From CF-13 sp036782775 (GTDB lineage: Bacteria; Chloroflexota; Dormibacteria; CF-121): a stretch of 64,000 nt of DNA. Location: assembly GCA_036782775.1 (NCBI GenBank), contig DAIPYJ010000007.1, forward strand, positions 11,261 to 75,260. The letters run 5' to 3'. Of the stretch, positions 42,470 through 51,337 are shown piece after piece. A model generated the notes under the pieces. It made no database searches. It had not been told where the DNA came from and worked only from the letters and a program-made list of their open reading frames with translations. A program made the translations under genes and the position numbers. How positions within the stretch are numbered: the stretch's first letter is position 1; every line of letters starts with the position of its first letter.

Positions 42470-42844
42470 GTGAAGCTGGCCGAGCGCCTCGTGCTCGCCG
42501 TCGAGAAGCCGCTCAAGGAGGCGGTCTGGGACTGCCGCATGTGCGGCCAATGCATTCTGCATTCCACCGGGCTCAGCTGTCCGATGCGCTGTCCCAAGAA
42601 CCTGCGCAACGGTCCGTGCGGCGGCGTCCGAGCAGACGGGAACTGCGAAGTTTTTCCTGACAAGCGTTGCGTCTGGGTCGAGGCCTGGGAGGGCTCTCGA
42701 AAGATGCCGCTCTGGCGCGACCACATCCAGCATCTGCAGAAGCCCGTCGACTGGCAGCTGCAGGGAACGTCGTCCTGGATCAACCTGGTCAGCGGGCGCG
42801 ACGCCGGGGCGCCGATGGGATGGGACCCTCATGCGGGCCACTAG
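42470..42844 (+). CDS. metV: MetV-like zinc/cysteine-rich partner of methylene-THF reductase
   Basis: 124 residues with a dense Cys pattern: CRMCGQC, SCPMRCPKN, NGPCGGV, NCEV and KRCVW. This is the methylene-THF reductase C-terminal (MTHFR_C) family found as MetV beside MetF in acetogens and many other bacteria. MetV is needed for the FAD-only MetF to accept electrons from partners other than NADH. GTG start at 42470, 3 bp after the corrinoid gene; the 3' end overlaps metF by 14 bases. Confidence 0.85.
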   Translation: MKLAERLVLAVEKPLKEAVWDCRMCGQCILHSTGLSCPMRCPKNLRNGPCGGVRADGNCEVFPDKRCVWVEAWEGSRKMPLWRDHIQHLQKPVDWQLQGTSSWINLVSGRDAGAPMGWDPHAGH

Positions 42845-43805
42845 CCGCCTCGCCGATTTGCTGCATGACGGTCAGTTCGTCGTCACGGCCGAACTCACCT
42901 CCAGCGACAGTGCCGATCCCGAGGTGGTTGCCCGCAACGGCGAGATGCTGCGCGGCGTCGTCGACGCCATCAACTGCACCGACAACACTGGCGCCCATGT
43001 CCACCTCTCGGCGATCGCCGCCGCTCACCTGCTGGTGGAGCGCGGCATCGAACCGATCATGCAGGTGACAGTCCGCGATCGGAATCGCCTCGCGCTGCAG
43101 GCAGACCTGTTGGGTGCGGCCGCCCTCGGTGTTCGCAACATCGTCGTGATGAGCGGGGACGATGTGACCGCCGGCGACCATCCCGATGCCCGGCGGATCT
43201 ACGACATCGACTCAATGCAGTTGATCGAGGTCGCAGCCGGCATGCGCGACCGCGCCGTCTATCTGAGCGGTCGCAAGCTTGGCCAGCCGCCGGCATTCTT
43301 CATCGGCGCCGTCGAGAACCCATTTGCGCCGCCGCTCGAATTCCGTCCGTTGCGGTTGCAGAAAAAGGTCCGGGCTGGAGCGCAGTTCATCCAGACGCAG
43401 CTGGTCTTTGACGTGCCCATCTTCACCCGCTTCATGCGGATGGTCGACGACCTCGGCCTGCTCGACCAGGTCTTCATCATCCCGTCGATTGGGATCCCGC
43501 GTTCCGCTCGTGGGGCGCGCTTCATGAAGGAGAAGGTCCCGGGGTTACATGTGCCTGATGCCGTAATTGACCGGATGGAGAGGACGCCGCCAGCGCGGCA
43601 GGCGGAGGAAGGGATCGCGATTGCCGTCGAGCTGGTCAGCGAGATTCGGCAGATCCGCGGCATCGCGGGGGTGCATCTGATCGGCATCAAATGGGAGGAA
43701 GGCGTCGCTCGGGTCGCCGAGGCCGCCGGCCTCCTGCCACGTCCAACCCATGAACCGCTTCCTTTTCCCTCCCCCGCTCGCGGCGGCGGACAGGGAAGGG
43801 GCTAA
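42831..43805 (+). CDS. metF: Methylenetetrahydrofolate reductase MetF with a repeat-derived tail
   Basis: 324 residues of the MetF TIM barrel: FVVTAELTSSD at the start, VQVT-like VTVRDRNRLALQADLLGAAALGVRNIVVMSGDD, and IIPSIGIPRSARGARFMKEKVPG. Interconverts methyl- and methylene-THF; here the oxidative direction would drain methyl groups arriving from the corrinoid protein. The last 16 or so residues (PLPFPSPARGGGQGRG) are encoded by a dispersed palindromic repeat and are unlikely to be ancestral. Overlaps metV and the next gene (TAATG). Confidence 0.92.
   Translation: MRATSRLADLLHDGQFVVTAELTSSDSADPEVVARNGEMLRGVVDAINCTDNTGAHVHLSAIAAAHLLVERGIEPIMQVTVRDRNRLALQADLLGAAALGVRNIVVMSGDDVTAGDHPDARRIYDIDSMQLIEVAAGMRDRAVYLSGRKLGQPPAFFIGAVENPFAPPLEFRPLRLQKKVRAGAQFIQTQLVFDVPIFTRFMRMVDDLGLLDQVFIIPSIGIPRSARGARFMKEKVPGLHVPDAVIDRMERTPPARQAEEGIAIAVELVSEIRQIRGIAGVHLIGIKWEEGVARVAEAAGLLPRPTHEPLPFPSPARGGGQGRG
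43763..43802 (+). repeat. Dispersed palindromic repeat, copy C, inside the 3' end of metF
   Basis: A degraded copy (TTTTCCCTCCCCCGCTCGCGG then CAGGGAAGGGG) forming the last codons of metF. The right arm is diverged from copies A, B and E. Confidence 0.55.
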
Positions 43806-44728
43806 TGGAAACGACGCTCCGCTCCCGCTCGAAGGAGGTTGTGATCTCGATCGATCGGCCCTTCGTGATGATCGGTGAGCGAATCAACCCAACCGGCCGC
43901 AAGGTGCTCGCCGCCGAAATGAAGCTGGGCCGGATGGATCGGGTCAAGGCTGATGCGATTGCGCAGGTCGAAGCCGGCGCGCAGATGCTGGATGTCAACG
44001 CGGGTGTGCCCGGCATCGACGAGCCGGCGCTGCTGGTCGCGGCGATTCGCGCCGTGGGTGAGGTGACCGATGTGCCGCTCTGCATCGACTCATCCGTGAT
44101 CGAGGCGCTGGAGGCTGCCCTCGCCGTCTACGAGGGCAAGGCGCTGGTGAACTCGGTGACGGCCGAAGGCGAGCGAATGGACCGCATCCTGCCCCTGGTG
44201 AAGAAATACGGCGCGGCGGTCATCGGCATGAGCAACGACGAGACAGGCATCACCATGGTTCCGCAGGAGCGGGTCGAGATCGCGCGTCGCATCATCGAGC
44301 GCGCCAAGTATTACGGCATTCCCCAGGAAGACGTCGTCATCGATCCGATCGCGATGACCGTCGCCGCGGATCCGCAGGCCGGTCTGATCACGCTGGAGAC
44401 CATGCGCCTCATCAAGGAACAGCTCGGGAACAACATGACCTGCGGTGCCTCGAACGTCTCGTTCGGGCTGCCGGAGCGGCATCTGCTGAACGCCGCCTTC
44501 TTCCCGGTGGCGATGCACGCCGGCTTGAGCTGCGCCATCACCAATCCGTTAGTGCCCGAGGTGCGAAAGGCGGTGCTGGCTTCCGACCTCCTGCTGGGCC
44601 ACGACGAGTACGCCATGCGGTGGATTTCCGATTTCCGCACCGAGCAGAAGAAAAGAGCCTCCCTCCCTGACCCTCCTCCCGCTACGCAGGGAGAGGGAAT
44701 TGGAAGGCTGGCGGTCAAGCCGGGATGA
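43805..44728 (+). CDS. Methyl-THF:corrinoid methyltransferase (MtgA/AcsE/MtrH-like)
   Basis: 307 residues of the pterin-binding TIM-barrel family: MIGERINPTGRKVLAAE at the N-terminus, AGAQMLDVNAGVPGIDE, LCIDSSVIEALEAAL, and TCGASNVSFGLPERHLLN. These match folate-binding methyltransferases that pass a methyl between a corrinoid protein and THF. In glycine betaine systems this is MtgA. The C-terminal tail after WISDFRTEQ (KKRASLPDPPPATQGEGIG and on) comes from palindromic repeat copy D. Start overlaps the metF stop by one base. Confidence 0.9.
   Translation: METTLRSRSKEVVISIDRPFVMIGERINPTGRKVLAAEMKLGRMDRVKADAIAQVEAGAQMLDVNAGVPGIDEPALLVAAIRAVGEVTDVPLCIDSSVIEALEAALAVYEGKALVNSVTAEGERMDRILPLVKKYGAAVIGMSNDETGITMVPQERVEIARRIIERAKYYGIPQEDVVIDPIAMTVAADPQAGLITLETMRLIKEQLGNNMTCGASNVSFGLPERHLLNAAFFPVAMHAGLSCAITNPLVPEVRKAVLASDLLLGHDEYAMRWISDFRTEQKKRASLPDPPPATQGEGIGRLAVKPG
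44658..44697 (-). repeat. Dispersed palindromic repeat, copy D, inside the 3' end of the methyltransferase gene
   Basis: CCTCCCTCCCTGACCCTCCTCCCGC and the complementary arm GCAGGGAGAGGG, in reverse orientation to copies A and B. It is translated as the C-terminal tail of the protein. Confidence 0.6.
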
Positions 44729-46551
44729 TCCAGAAGAAGCTGGAGGTCGTCTACCAGCCCTTTGATAAATCGACGCGAGTCCCACCCGGGACGACGCTGT
44801 TCTCGGCGGCGCATTGGATCGGGCTGCCGATCGATTCGACCTGCGGCGGCCGCGGCACCTGCGGCAAGTGCAAGGTGCAGATCGTCGACGGAACGGCCGA
44901 GATCACAGCCGCCGATCGCAAACAGCTGCGACAGAGCGAGCTGGACGGAAGCTGGCGGCTCTCCTGCCAGGCGAAGGTTTACCAGGACACGACGGTCAAG
45001 GTTCCCGAGCTGCTGCGGGTGCCCAAAGCCGCGACCATGGGCGTCAACCGGCTCGTTCTGCTCGACCCGAATGTCCGCAAGGTGTATCTCGAGCTGAGCG
45101 AGCCGACGCTCGAGGACCAGCGCAGCGACGTCGAGCGGCTGCAGGACGCATTGACGGCAGAAGGCTTCGACATGAAGGCGGACCTTGATGTGCTCCGCAC
45201 GCTGCCCGCTCTGTTGCGCGCCGCAGACTTTCGGGTCACGGCCGTTCTTGGCGGCGATCAGCTGATCGCGGTCGAAGCGGGCGATACCCGCGACGAGAGC
45301 TACGGCGTCGCCTTTGACCTGGGCACCACGACCGTCGTTGGGACGCTGATGAACCTCCGAACCGGGATGGCCGAGGCCGTGGCCTCGACCTTGAATGGGC
45401 AGGCGGCCTTCGGGGCGGACGTGATCTCGCGGATCAGCCACGGGATGCAGGGCGAGGAGGCACGGGTCGAACTACGGGCGGCCGTCCTGCGCACGATCAA
45501 TGACCTGCTGGCCGATCTCTACGAGCGTGCCGGCGTCGATCGCGAGCGCGTCTACGAGACGGTCGTGGTCGGGAACGCGACGATGCTGCACCTCCTGCTC
45601 GGCATCGACGCCACGCCCATCTCGATGATGCCGTTCGCGCCGACCTTTCGCGAGCCGCTTTATCTGCCCGCTCGCGAAGTCGGACTCGACATCCACGCCA
45701 ATGGTTATGTGCAGACGTTGCCCATCATCGGTGCCTACGTGGGCGCCGACATCGTCGCCGGCGTGGTCGCGACTGGACTCGCGCGCGAGGACAAACTGCG
45801 GGTCTTCGTCGATGTCGGAACGAATGGCGAGATCGTCCTCGGCTCGAACAAGCGCGTCCTCTGCACCGCGGCCCCCGCCGGACCCGCCTTCGAGGGCAGC
45901 CAGATCAAATGTGGCATGCGAGCCACCGACGGCGCGATCGAGGGCGTTACCCTGACCGATCGTGTCGAGCTGCAGGTGATCGGCGGCGATGTCACGCCCC
46001 GAGGCATCTGTGGGTCCGGCTTGGTCGATGCCGTCGCCCAACTCCTGGTTGCTGGTCTGCTCGATGCCAGCGGCAAGCTCAAGAGCAGGGAAGAGGTGCC
46101 CGAGCATCCCCTGTCGGACCGACTCATCAGCGTCGAGGGCGTTCGCGCGTTTCTCCTTGCCGAGAACGTCTACCTCAGCCAGCGCGACGTCCGCGAGCTG
46201 CAGTTCGCGAAAGGATCGATCGCAACCGGCATCAAAGTATTGATGGACGTCCTGGGCGTCGCCGCCGCCGACCTCGACGAGGTTCTGCTCGGTGGGTCGT
46301 TCGGCTCGTACCTCAACCCGGAGAGCGCCAAGATCATCGGCCTCGTGCCGCCGGTCCATGTCGACAAGATCCTGTCCGTCGGGAATACGGCCGGCGAGGG
46401 AGCCAAGATGTCGTTGCTTTCATTCCGCGAGCGACAGGTTGCCTTTGAGCTGCCGCAGAAGATCGAGTACGTCGAGCTCTCCGGCCGCTCCGATTTCAAC
46501 GACTCCTTCGTCTCGGTCCTTCGCTTTCCAGATCTGGAGGATGTCGCATGA
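44725..46551 (+). CDS. Corrinoid reductive-activation protein (RamA/RACo-like, 2Fe-2S + ASKHA)
   Basis: 608 residues. An N-terminal 2Fe-2S ferredoxin domain has cysteines at about 40, 46, 49 and 81 (STCGGRGTCGKC, RLSC). The rest is an ASKHA-fold ATPase (DUF4445) with AFDLGTTTVVGTL, FVDVGTNGEIVLG and VLLGGSFGSYLNPES. It uses ATP and a low-potential electron to return accidentally oxidised Co(II) corrinoid to Co(I). Needed by every corrinoid methyl-transfer system. The start overlaps the methyltransferase stop by 4 bases. Confidence 0.93.
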   Translation: MIQKKLEVVYQPFDKSTRVPPGTTLFSAAHWIGLPIDSTCGGRGTCGKCKVQIVDGTAEITAADRKQLRQSELDGSWRLSCQAKVYQDTTVKVPELLRVPKAATMGVNRLVLLDPNVRKVYLELSEPTLEDQRSDVERLQDALTAEGFDMKADLDVLRTLPALLRAADFRVTAVLGGDQLIAVEAGDTRDESYGVAFDLGTTTVVGTLMNLRTGMAEAVASTLNGQAAFGADVISRISHGMQGEEARVELRAAVLRTINDLLADLYERAGVDRERVYETVVVGNATMLHLLLGIDATPISMMPFAPTFREPLYLPAREVGLDIHANGYVQTLPIIGAYVGADIVAGVVATGLAREDKLRVFVDVGTNGEIVLGSNKRVLCTAAPAGPAFEGSQIKCGMRATDGAIEGVTLTDRVELQVIGGDVTPRGICGSGLVDAVAQLLVAGLLDASGKLKSREEVPEHPLSDRLISVEGVRAFLLAENVYLSQRDVRELQFAKGSIATGIKVLMDVLGVAAADLDEVLLGGSFGSYLNPESAKIIGLVPPVHVDKILSVGNTAGEGAKMSLLSFRERQVAFELPQKIEYVELSGRSDFNDSFVSVLRFPDLEDVA

Positions 46552-47141
46552 AAAAAGACGTCGCCCTCCTGATTTGCGGCGCGCTGGGCAAGGAGGTGAA
46601 GACGATCGTCGACCAGCACGGCTGGGACGTCGATATCTATGGCGTACCGGCGATGCACCACTTCTATCCGAAGAAGATCGTCGAGGCTGTCGACCGGCGG
46701 CTGAGCGACTTGTCCAGGCGCTATGAGCGCGTGGTCGTCGTCTACGGCGACTGCGGCACGGCCGGTAGTCTCGAGCCGGTTCTCGACCGGCATCGAGCCG
46801 TCCGCTTACCGGGCCCCCACTGCTACGAGATGTTCGCCGGCGCGGCCGAATTCGAGCGGCTCTCGGAGGAACAGCCCGCGACTTTCTTTCTCACCGACTG
46901 GCTGGTCCGAAACTTCGAGCGCGCGATCGTACGCGGGCTCGGGCTCGATCGCTATCCAGAGCTCAAGTCCGCCTACTTCCAGAACTACACCGACTGCGTC
47001 TACCTGGCCCAGTTCCCCATGGATACCCTTCGGGAAAAGGCTGTCGAGATCGCGCAATATCTCGAGCTGCCGCTGGAAATCAGGAGCGTCGGCTTTGGCG
47101 AACTCGAAACGCGGCTGGCGGCCCTGGTGGAGGCGGCGTGA
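46548..47141 (+). CDS. DUF1638 protein of the C1 operon
   Basis: 197 residues of the DUF1638 family, which is repeatedly found beside MttB-family and corrinoid genes but has no established function. It has an N-terminal Cys (LLICGALGKE), a VVVYGDCGTAG motif and GPHCYEMF, i.e. three well-placed cysteines that could bind metal or a corrinoid-related ligand. Overlaps its neighbours by 4 bases on both sides, so it is produced with the operon. Confidence 0.82.
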   Translation: MKKDVALLICGALGKEVKTIVDQHGWDVDIYGVPAMHHFYPKKIVEAVDRRLSDLSRRYERVVVVYGDCGTAGSLEPVLDRHRAVRLPGPHCYEMFAGAAEFERLSEEQPATFFLTDWLVRNFERAIVRGLGLDRYPELKSAYFQNYTDCVYLAQFPMDTLREKAVEIAQYLELPLEIRSVGFGELETRLAALVEAA

Positions 47142-47434
47142 TGGCGACCTATCAGGTCATGTTCTGGAAGCACATCCCCGCGCAGATCAAAGCCTGGGAC
47201 GAGCAGGGAGAGGTCAAGCGCATGCTGCCTGATCGATTTCAGGCCGCCATCGATGCCTACGCCATGAAGGATGGCTCGACGGATATGGACAGCTACCTCG
47301 AGGCGTGGCGATGGAGCGAGCCGCAGCAGCGAGCTGGATCGGCAGAGGAGGTGGCCGGCGTGCTGGTCAACGAGCTCGATCGCGACAACCCACGGTCGAA
47401 GCTGATGAATCCATCGGCGGAGGAGGGACGATGA
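47138..47434 (+). CDS. Small virulence-factor-family protein of the C1 operon
   Basis: 98 residues resembling the small family annotated as virulence factor (PF13769-like): YQVMFWKHIPAQIKAWDEQG, MLPDRFQAAIDAYAMKDGST, YLEAWRWSE. The name does not describe a known role. Its tight coupling (4-base overlaps with DUF1638 and fhs) suggests a job in methyl transfer or folate chemistry. GTG 47138 or ATG 47141 start. Confidence 0.7.
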   Translation: MMATYQVMFWKHIPAQIKAWDEQGEVKRMLPDRFQAAIDAYAMKDGSTDMDSYLEAWRWSEPQQRAGSAEEVAGVLVNELDRDNPRSKLMNPSAEEGR

Positions 47435-49107
47435 GCCAGGCAGCGCAAAAGTTCGACCTCGTGCGACCCCAGCGCCTGAGGCCGGTGATGGAGGTCGGCA
47501 AGGAATTCGGCTTGCTCGAGTCTGAGCTCATTTCCTACGGCCCCTACAAGGCGAAGATCAGCCTCGACGTCCTGAAGCGGCTGGAAAACCGACCCGATGG
47601 GCGACTCGTCGTCGTCACGGCGATCACACCGACGCGTGCTGGCGAAGGCAAGACGACGAGCGCCATCGGCCTGACCGAGGGCCTTGGCCGGATCGGGGCC
47701 AATGTCGCGCTCTGCCTGAGGCAGCCGTCGACCGGACCGCTGTTCGGGATCAAGGGCGGTGGTACCGGCGGCGGGATGGCCCAGATCGTGCCGATGGAAG
47801 AGATCAACCTGCACTTCACCGGCGACATTCACGCCGTCGAGGCGGCGCACAACCTCTTGGCCGCCGTTATCGATTCGGCAATTTTCCATGGGCAGCTCGA
47901 GATCGGACCGAGCTTTATCACGTGGCCGCGCACGCTTGATGTCAACGATCGCGCGCTGCGCCATATCGTCACCGGCCTCGGCGGCGATGAGCATGGCGTG
48001 CCCCGCGAATCGAGCTTCATCATCGCGGCCGCCTCGGAGATCATGGCGATCCTCGCGCTGGCCAGCGATCTGGAAGACTTGCGCCGGCGCGTCGGCCGGA
48101 TCATCGTTGGCCAACGGAAGGACGGAAGCTTCGTGACAGCGGAGGACCTGCGGGTTGCCGGAGCGATGACGGTGCTGCTGAGAGATGCGCTGCTGCCGAA
48201 CATCGTGCAGACGATGGAGGGTCAGCCCACCCTGGTTCACGCCGGTCCATTCGGCAACATCGCCCACGGCAACAACTCGCTGCTGGCCGACCAGATCGCC
48301 CTCAAGCTGGCCGACATTGTCGTCACCGAGGCCGGGTTCGGCGCGGATCTCGGACTGGAGAAGTTCGCGCACATTGTTGCCCGTTATGGCCACCTCAAGC
48401 CAGCCGCAGCGTTAGTGGTCGCGACCGTTCGGGCGCTGAAATCCCACGGCGGAGTGCCGCTCGCGAAACTTGGCAGCGAAGACGTCGACGCCCTGCGGCG
48501 CGGCGCCGAAAACCTTGCTGCGCACATCGACATCGTGAAGGCCTTCGGAATGCGTAGCGTCGTCGCCATCAATCGCTTTCCCAGTGATACGGATCGCGAG
48601 CTGGATGAGCTGGTCCAACTCGCACTGCAGTTCGGCGCCGACGCAGCCGTCGTCAACGATGGTTTTGGCCGAGGTGGCGATGGTGCGGTCGAGTTGGCGC
48701 ATGCGGTCGAGCAGGTCACCAGCAAGGGCAGCAACTTCGCGCCGCTCTATCCGGAAGGCACGCCGATCCGCGAGCAGATCCTTACCCTGGCCCAGCGGGT
48801 CTATGGCGCGGCGGACGTCGAGTTCCTGCCCGAATGTCAGAAGCGCATCGACTGGCTAACGCAGCAGGGGATGGGCGCGCTGCCGGTCTGCATGTCGAAG
48901 ACGCACCTCTCGCTTTCCCACGATCCCTCCTTGAAGGGGCGGCCGCGTGGCTTCACGATGCCGATCCGGAATGTCTACCCTTCAGCTGGCGCGGGCTTCA
49001 TCGTGGCGCTCGCGGGCGACATCCAGCTGATGCCTGGACTGGGCAAGGAACCTGCCTATACGCGAATCGACATCGACGCCGATGGCACGATACGCGGGCT
49101 GACCTAA
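47431..49107 (+). CDS. fhs: Formate-tetrahydrofolate ligase
   Basis: 558 residues, the full family length from ATG 47431 (MSQAAQKFDLVRPQRLRP). P-loop TPTRAGEGKTTSAIGLTEGL, the glycine-rich GGTGGGMAQIVPMEEINLHFTGD and CMSKTHLSLSHDP are intact. Interconverts formyl-THF + ADP + Pi with formate + ATP + THF. Following methyl-THF oxidation it would run toward formate and make ATP; in the other direction it feeds C1 into biosynthesis. FolD, needed between MetF and Fhs, is not in the window. Confidence 0.95.
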   Translation: MSQAAQKFDLVRPQRLRPVMEVGKEFGLLESELISYGPYKAKISLDVLKRLENRPDGRLVVVTAITPTRAGEGKTTSAIGLTEGLGRIGANVALCLRQPSTGPLFGIKGGGTGGGMAQIVPMEEINLHFTGDIHAVEAAHNLLAAVIDSAIFHGQLEIGPSFITWPRTLDVNDRALRHIVTGLGGDEHGVPRESSFIIAAASEIMAILALASDLEDLRRRVGRIIVGQRKDGSFVTAEDLRVAGAMTVLLRDALLPNIVQTMEGQPTLVHAGPFGNIAHGNNSLLADQIALKLADIVVTEAGFGADLGLEKFAHIVARYGHLKPAAALVVATVRALKSHGGVPLAKLGSEDVDALRRGAENLAAHIDIVKAFGMRSVVAINRFPSDTDRELDELVQLALQFGADAAVVNDGFGRGGDGAVELAHAVEQVTSKGSNFAPLYPEGTPIREQILTLAQRVYGAADVEFLPECQKRIDWLTQQGMGALPVCMSKTHLSLSHDPSLKGRPRGFTMPIRNVYPSAGAGFIVALAGDIQLMPGLGKEPAYTRIDIDADGTIRGLT

Positions 49108-49114
49108 CTGGCCG

Positions 49115-49573
49115 GTGCCGCAGCAAAGCGCCGGCCTGATCCTGCATCGCGTTCGAGACGGACGGCAGGAGGTGTTGCTCGTGCACCCGGGCGGGCCGTT
49201 CTGGCAGAAGCGGGACGACGGCGCGTGGTCGATTCCAAAAGGTGAGCTCGGCGAAAATGAGGGCGGCATCGATGTGGCAAAACGAGAATTCGAGGAAGAG
49301 CTCGGGGTCAAGCCGCCGGAGGGCGAATTTACGACCCTGGGTTCGGTGCGGCAGGCGGGCGGAAAAGTGGTAAATGCGTGGGCACTCCAGGGAGATCTCG
49401 ACGTGACGCGAATTCATAGCAACGTCTTTGAGATCGAATGGCCGCCTCGGTCGCGGAGAATGCGACAGTTTCCGGAAGTGGACCGCGCCGGATGGTTCGC
49501 GCTCGACGCGGCACGCCGCAAGCTCGTTGCTGCGCAGGCCGAGTTCATCGATCGCCTCGAGGCCTTGGCGTGA
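49115..49573 (+). CDS. NUDIX hydrolase
   Basis: 152 residues with a perfect Nudix box, G-x5-E-x7-REFEEELG, at about 46-68 (GELGENEGGIDVAKREFEEELG), preceded by WSIPKGE. Hydrolyses a nucleoside-diphosphate derivative. It overlaps the DNA ligase gene by 4 bases (GTGA), which points to a repair-related or substrate-cleaning role such as diadenosine tetraphosphate or AMP-adduct removal; inferred. GTG start at 49115. Confidence 0.9.
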   Translation: MPQQSAGLILHRVRDGRQEVLLVHPGGPFWQKRDDGAWSIPKGELGENEGGIDVAKREFEEELGVKPPEGEFTTLGSVRQAGGKVVNAWALQGDLDVTRIHSNVFEIEWPPRSRRMRQFPEVDRAGWFALDAARRKLVAAQAEFIDRLEALA

Positions 49574-51303
49574 CGTTCGCGGAGCTCAGCACCTACCTCG
49601 ATCGGCTCGAGGCGACGTCGAAGCGCAATGAGCTCGTGAAAATCTTGTCCGAGCTGTACACAAAGAGCTCGGCCGAGGAAATCCAGCCGCTGAGCTATCT
49701 GATCCAGGGCCGTCTCGTTCCCTTCTTCGAGCCGCTCGAAATCGGCCTCGGCGAGAAGCTGGTCGAGGCGGCGATCGCCGAGGCATACGGCCGGCCGAGG
49801 GAAGAAGTGGCCAAGCAGTTCGGTCGCATCGGCGACCTCGGCTTGGTGGCCGCCGAGCTTGCCGGGTCCGGATCGGGATCCGAGGTGTCGCTGCTGGAGG
49901 TCCATGCGCGGCTCACTGAGATCGCCGAAGCGGCTGGGGCGGGATCGGTCGAGAAGAAGCGTGGCGGCTTCGCTGCGCTGCTCAAACACGTCGACGCCGT
50001 GTCTGCCAAGCACCTGGTCCGAATGGCGCTCGGCAAGTTGCGGCTCGGGATCGGCGAGCCGACCGTGCTCGATGCGCTCTCCTTCGCGAAGAAAGGCGAT
50101 CGGAGCTTGAGGCCCATCCTCGAATCGGCCTACAACCGCACCTCCGACCTTGGCATGATCGCGCGCACTTTCTGGGAAAGCGGCGAGGAGGCAGTCACCG
50201 CGCTCAAGGTGACCGTCGGCCGCCCGATTCGGAGCCAGCTTGCCGAACGGCTGCCCAATCCCGAAGCCGTGATCAAGCGGCTGGGGCTGGTCGCCGTGCA
50301 GCCGAAGTACGACGGCATCCGGGTCCAGATCCACAAGCAGGGCGACGAGGTCCGCATCTTCTCCCGAAACCTCGAGGACTTCACCTTGATGTTTGCGGAG
50401 CTGACGGCCGCCGCCCGCACCTTGAAGGAGGAGACGCTCATCCTGGACGGAGAAGCGATCGCCTACAGCAAAGAAGCCGAAGAATACATGCCGTTCCAGC
50501 AGACCGCCAGCCGCCGTCGCGTGCATGGCATCGAAGAGGCGACAAAAGAATTGCCGCTGGTCGCCTTTATCTTCGACATTCTCTATCGCGATGGAAAGGA
50601 TCTCACCGAGCTGCCCTACGAGCGGCGCCTCGCCCTTGTCGACGAAGTCATCAAGGGATCGACCGTTTTCCTACCGGCACCGATCATCAAGACCGATTCG
50701 GTCGAGGTCCTGACCAAAACGCTGCTCGACAATATCAGCCAGGGCCTCGAGGGTGTGGTCGTCAAGCGGCCGGATTCGCCCTACCAGGCCGGCGCTCGCA
50801 ACTTCAACTGGGTCAAGCTGAAGCGTCACACCAGTGGCGAGCTCAACGATACCGTCGACCTCGTCCTGCTGGGCTACTACTTCGGGAAAGGCAAACGAGC
50901 GGCCTTCGGCGCCGGCGCGCTACTGGCCGGTGTCTACGACGCGGAGAAAGATCGGTTCGAGACCATCACCAAGCTCGGCACCGGTTTATCGGATGCCGAG
51001 TGGCGAGAAGTCCATCAGCGGGCCGACAAGTTGCAGGTCGATCACAAGCCGGCGCGAGTGGAAGCGATCCTTCAGCCTGATGTCTGGCTTCAGCCCGAGG
51101 TTGTGGTCGAAGTCCTCGCGGATGAGATCACGCCGAGCCCGCGTCACACCGCAGGCATGGAAGGTGATCAGCCGGGCTTTGCCCTTCGCTTCCCCCGGAT
51201 CGTGTCGTTTCGAAACGCCGACAAGCGGCCCGAAGATGCGACCACCGTCAAAGAAATCGCCGAACTATTTCGCCAGCAGCGAGAGAAAAAAGTCCCCGCC
51301 TAA
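49570..51303 (+). CDS. lig: ATP-dependent DNA ligase, archaeal/eukaryal type
   Basis: 577 residues: an N-terminal DNA-binding domain (about 1-200), an adenylation domain with nucleophile Lys246 in QPKYDGIRVQI, motif III (AFIFDILY), motif IV (EGVVVKRPDS), motif V (WVKLK) and an OB domain. The full three-domain form resembles archaeal DNA ligase rather than the short LigC/D types. Bacteria usually rely on NAD-dependent LigA, so this is probably an additional repair ligase. GTG 49570 overlaps the NUDIX stop; longer upstream reading runs through the NUDIX gene. Confidence 0.92.
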   Translation: MTFAELSTYLDRLEATSKRNELVKILSELYTKSSAEEIQPLSYLIQGRLVPFFEPLEIGLGEKLVEAAIAEAYGRPREEVAKQFGRIGDLGLVAAELAGSGSGSEVSLLEVHARLTEIAEAAGAGSVEKKRGGFAALLKHVDAVSAKHLVRMALGKLRLGIGEPTVLDALSFAKKGDRSLRPILESAYNRTSDLGMIARTFWESGEEAVTALKVTVGRPIRSQLAERLPNPEAVIKRLGLVAVQPKYDGIRVQIHKQGDEVRIFSRNLEDFTLMFAELTAAARTLKEETLILDGEAIAYSKEAEEYMPFQQTASRRRVHGIEEATKELPLVAFIFDILYRDGKDLTELPYERRLALVDEVIKGSTVFLPAPIIKTDSVEVLTKTLLDNISQGLEGVVVKRPDSPYQAGARNFNWVKLKRHTSGELNDTVDLVLLGYYFGKGKRAAFGAGALLAGVYDAEKDRFETITKLGTGLSDAEWREVHQRADKLQVDHKPARVEAILQPDVWLQPEVVVEVLADEITPSPRHTAGMEGDQPGFALRFPRIVSFRNADKRPEDATTVKEIAELFRQQREKKVPA

Positions 51304-51337
51304 TACAGCCGCTAGCGATGAAGCGCCTGTCCAGGCG

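Noticed and set aside
41633..42841. A 402-residue minus-strand frame across the IclR end, corrinoid and MetV genes
   Set aside because: It crosses three well-supported genes and has the composition of an antisense shadow.
47138..47434. A virulence determinant
   Set aside because: Only the historical family name suggests this; the gene is part of a metabolic operon.
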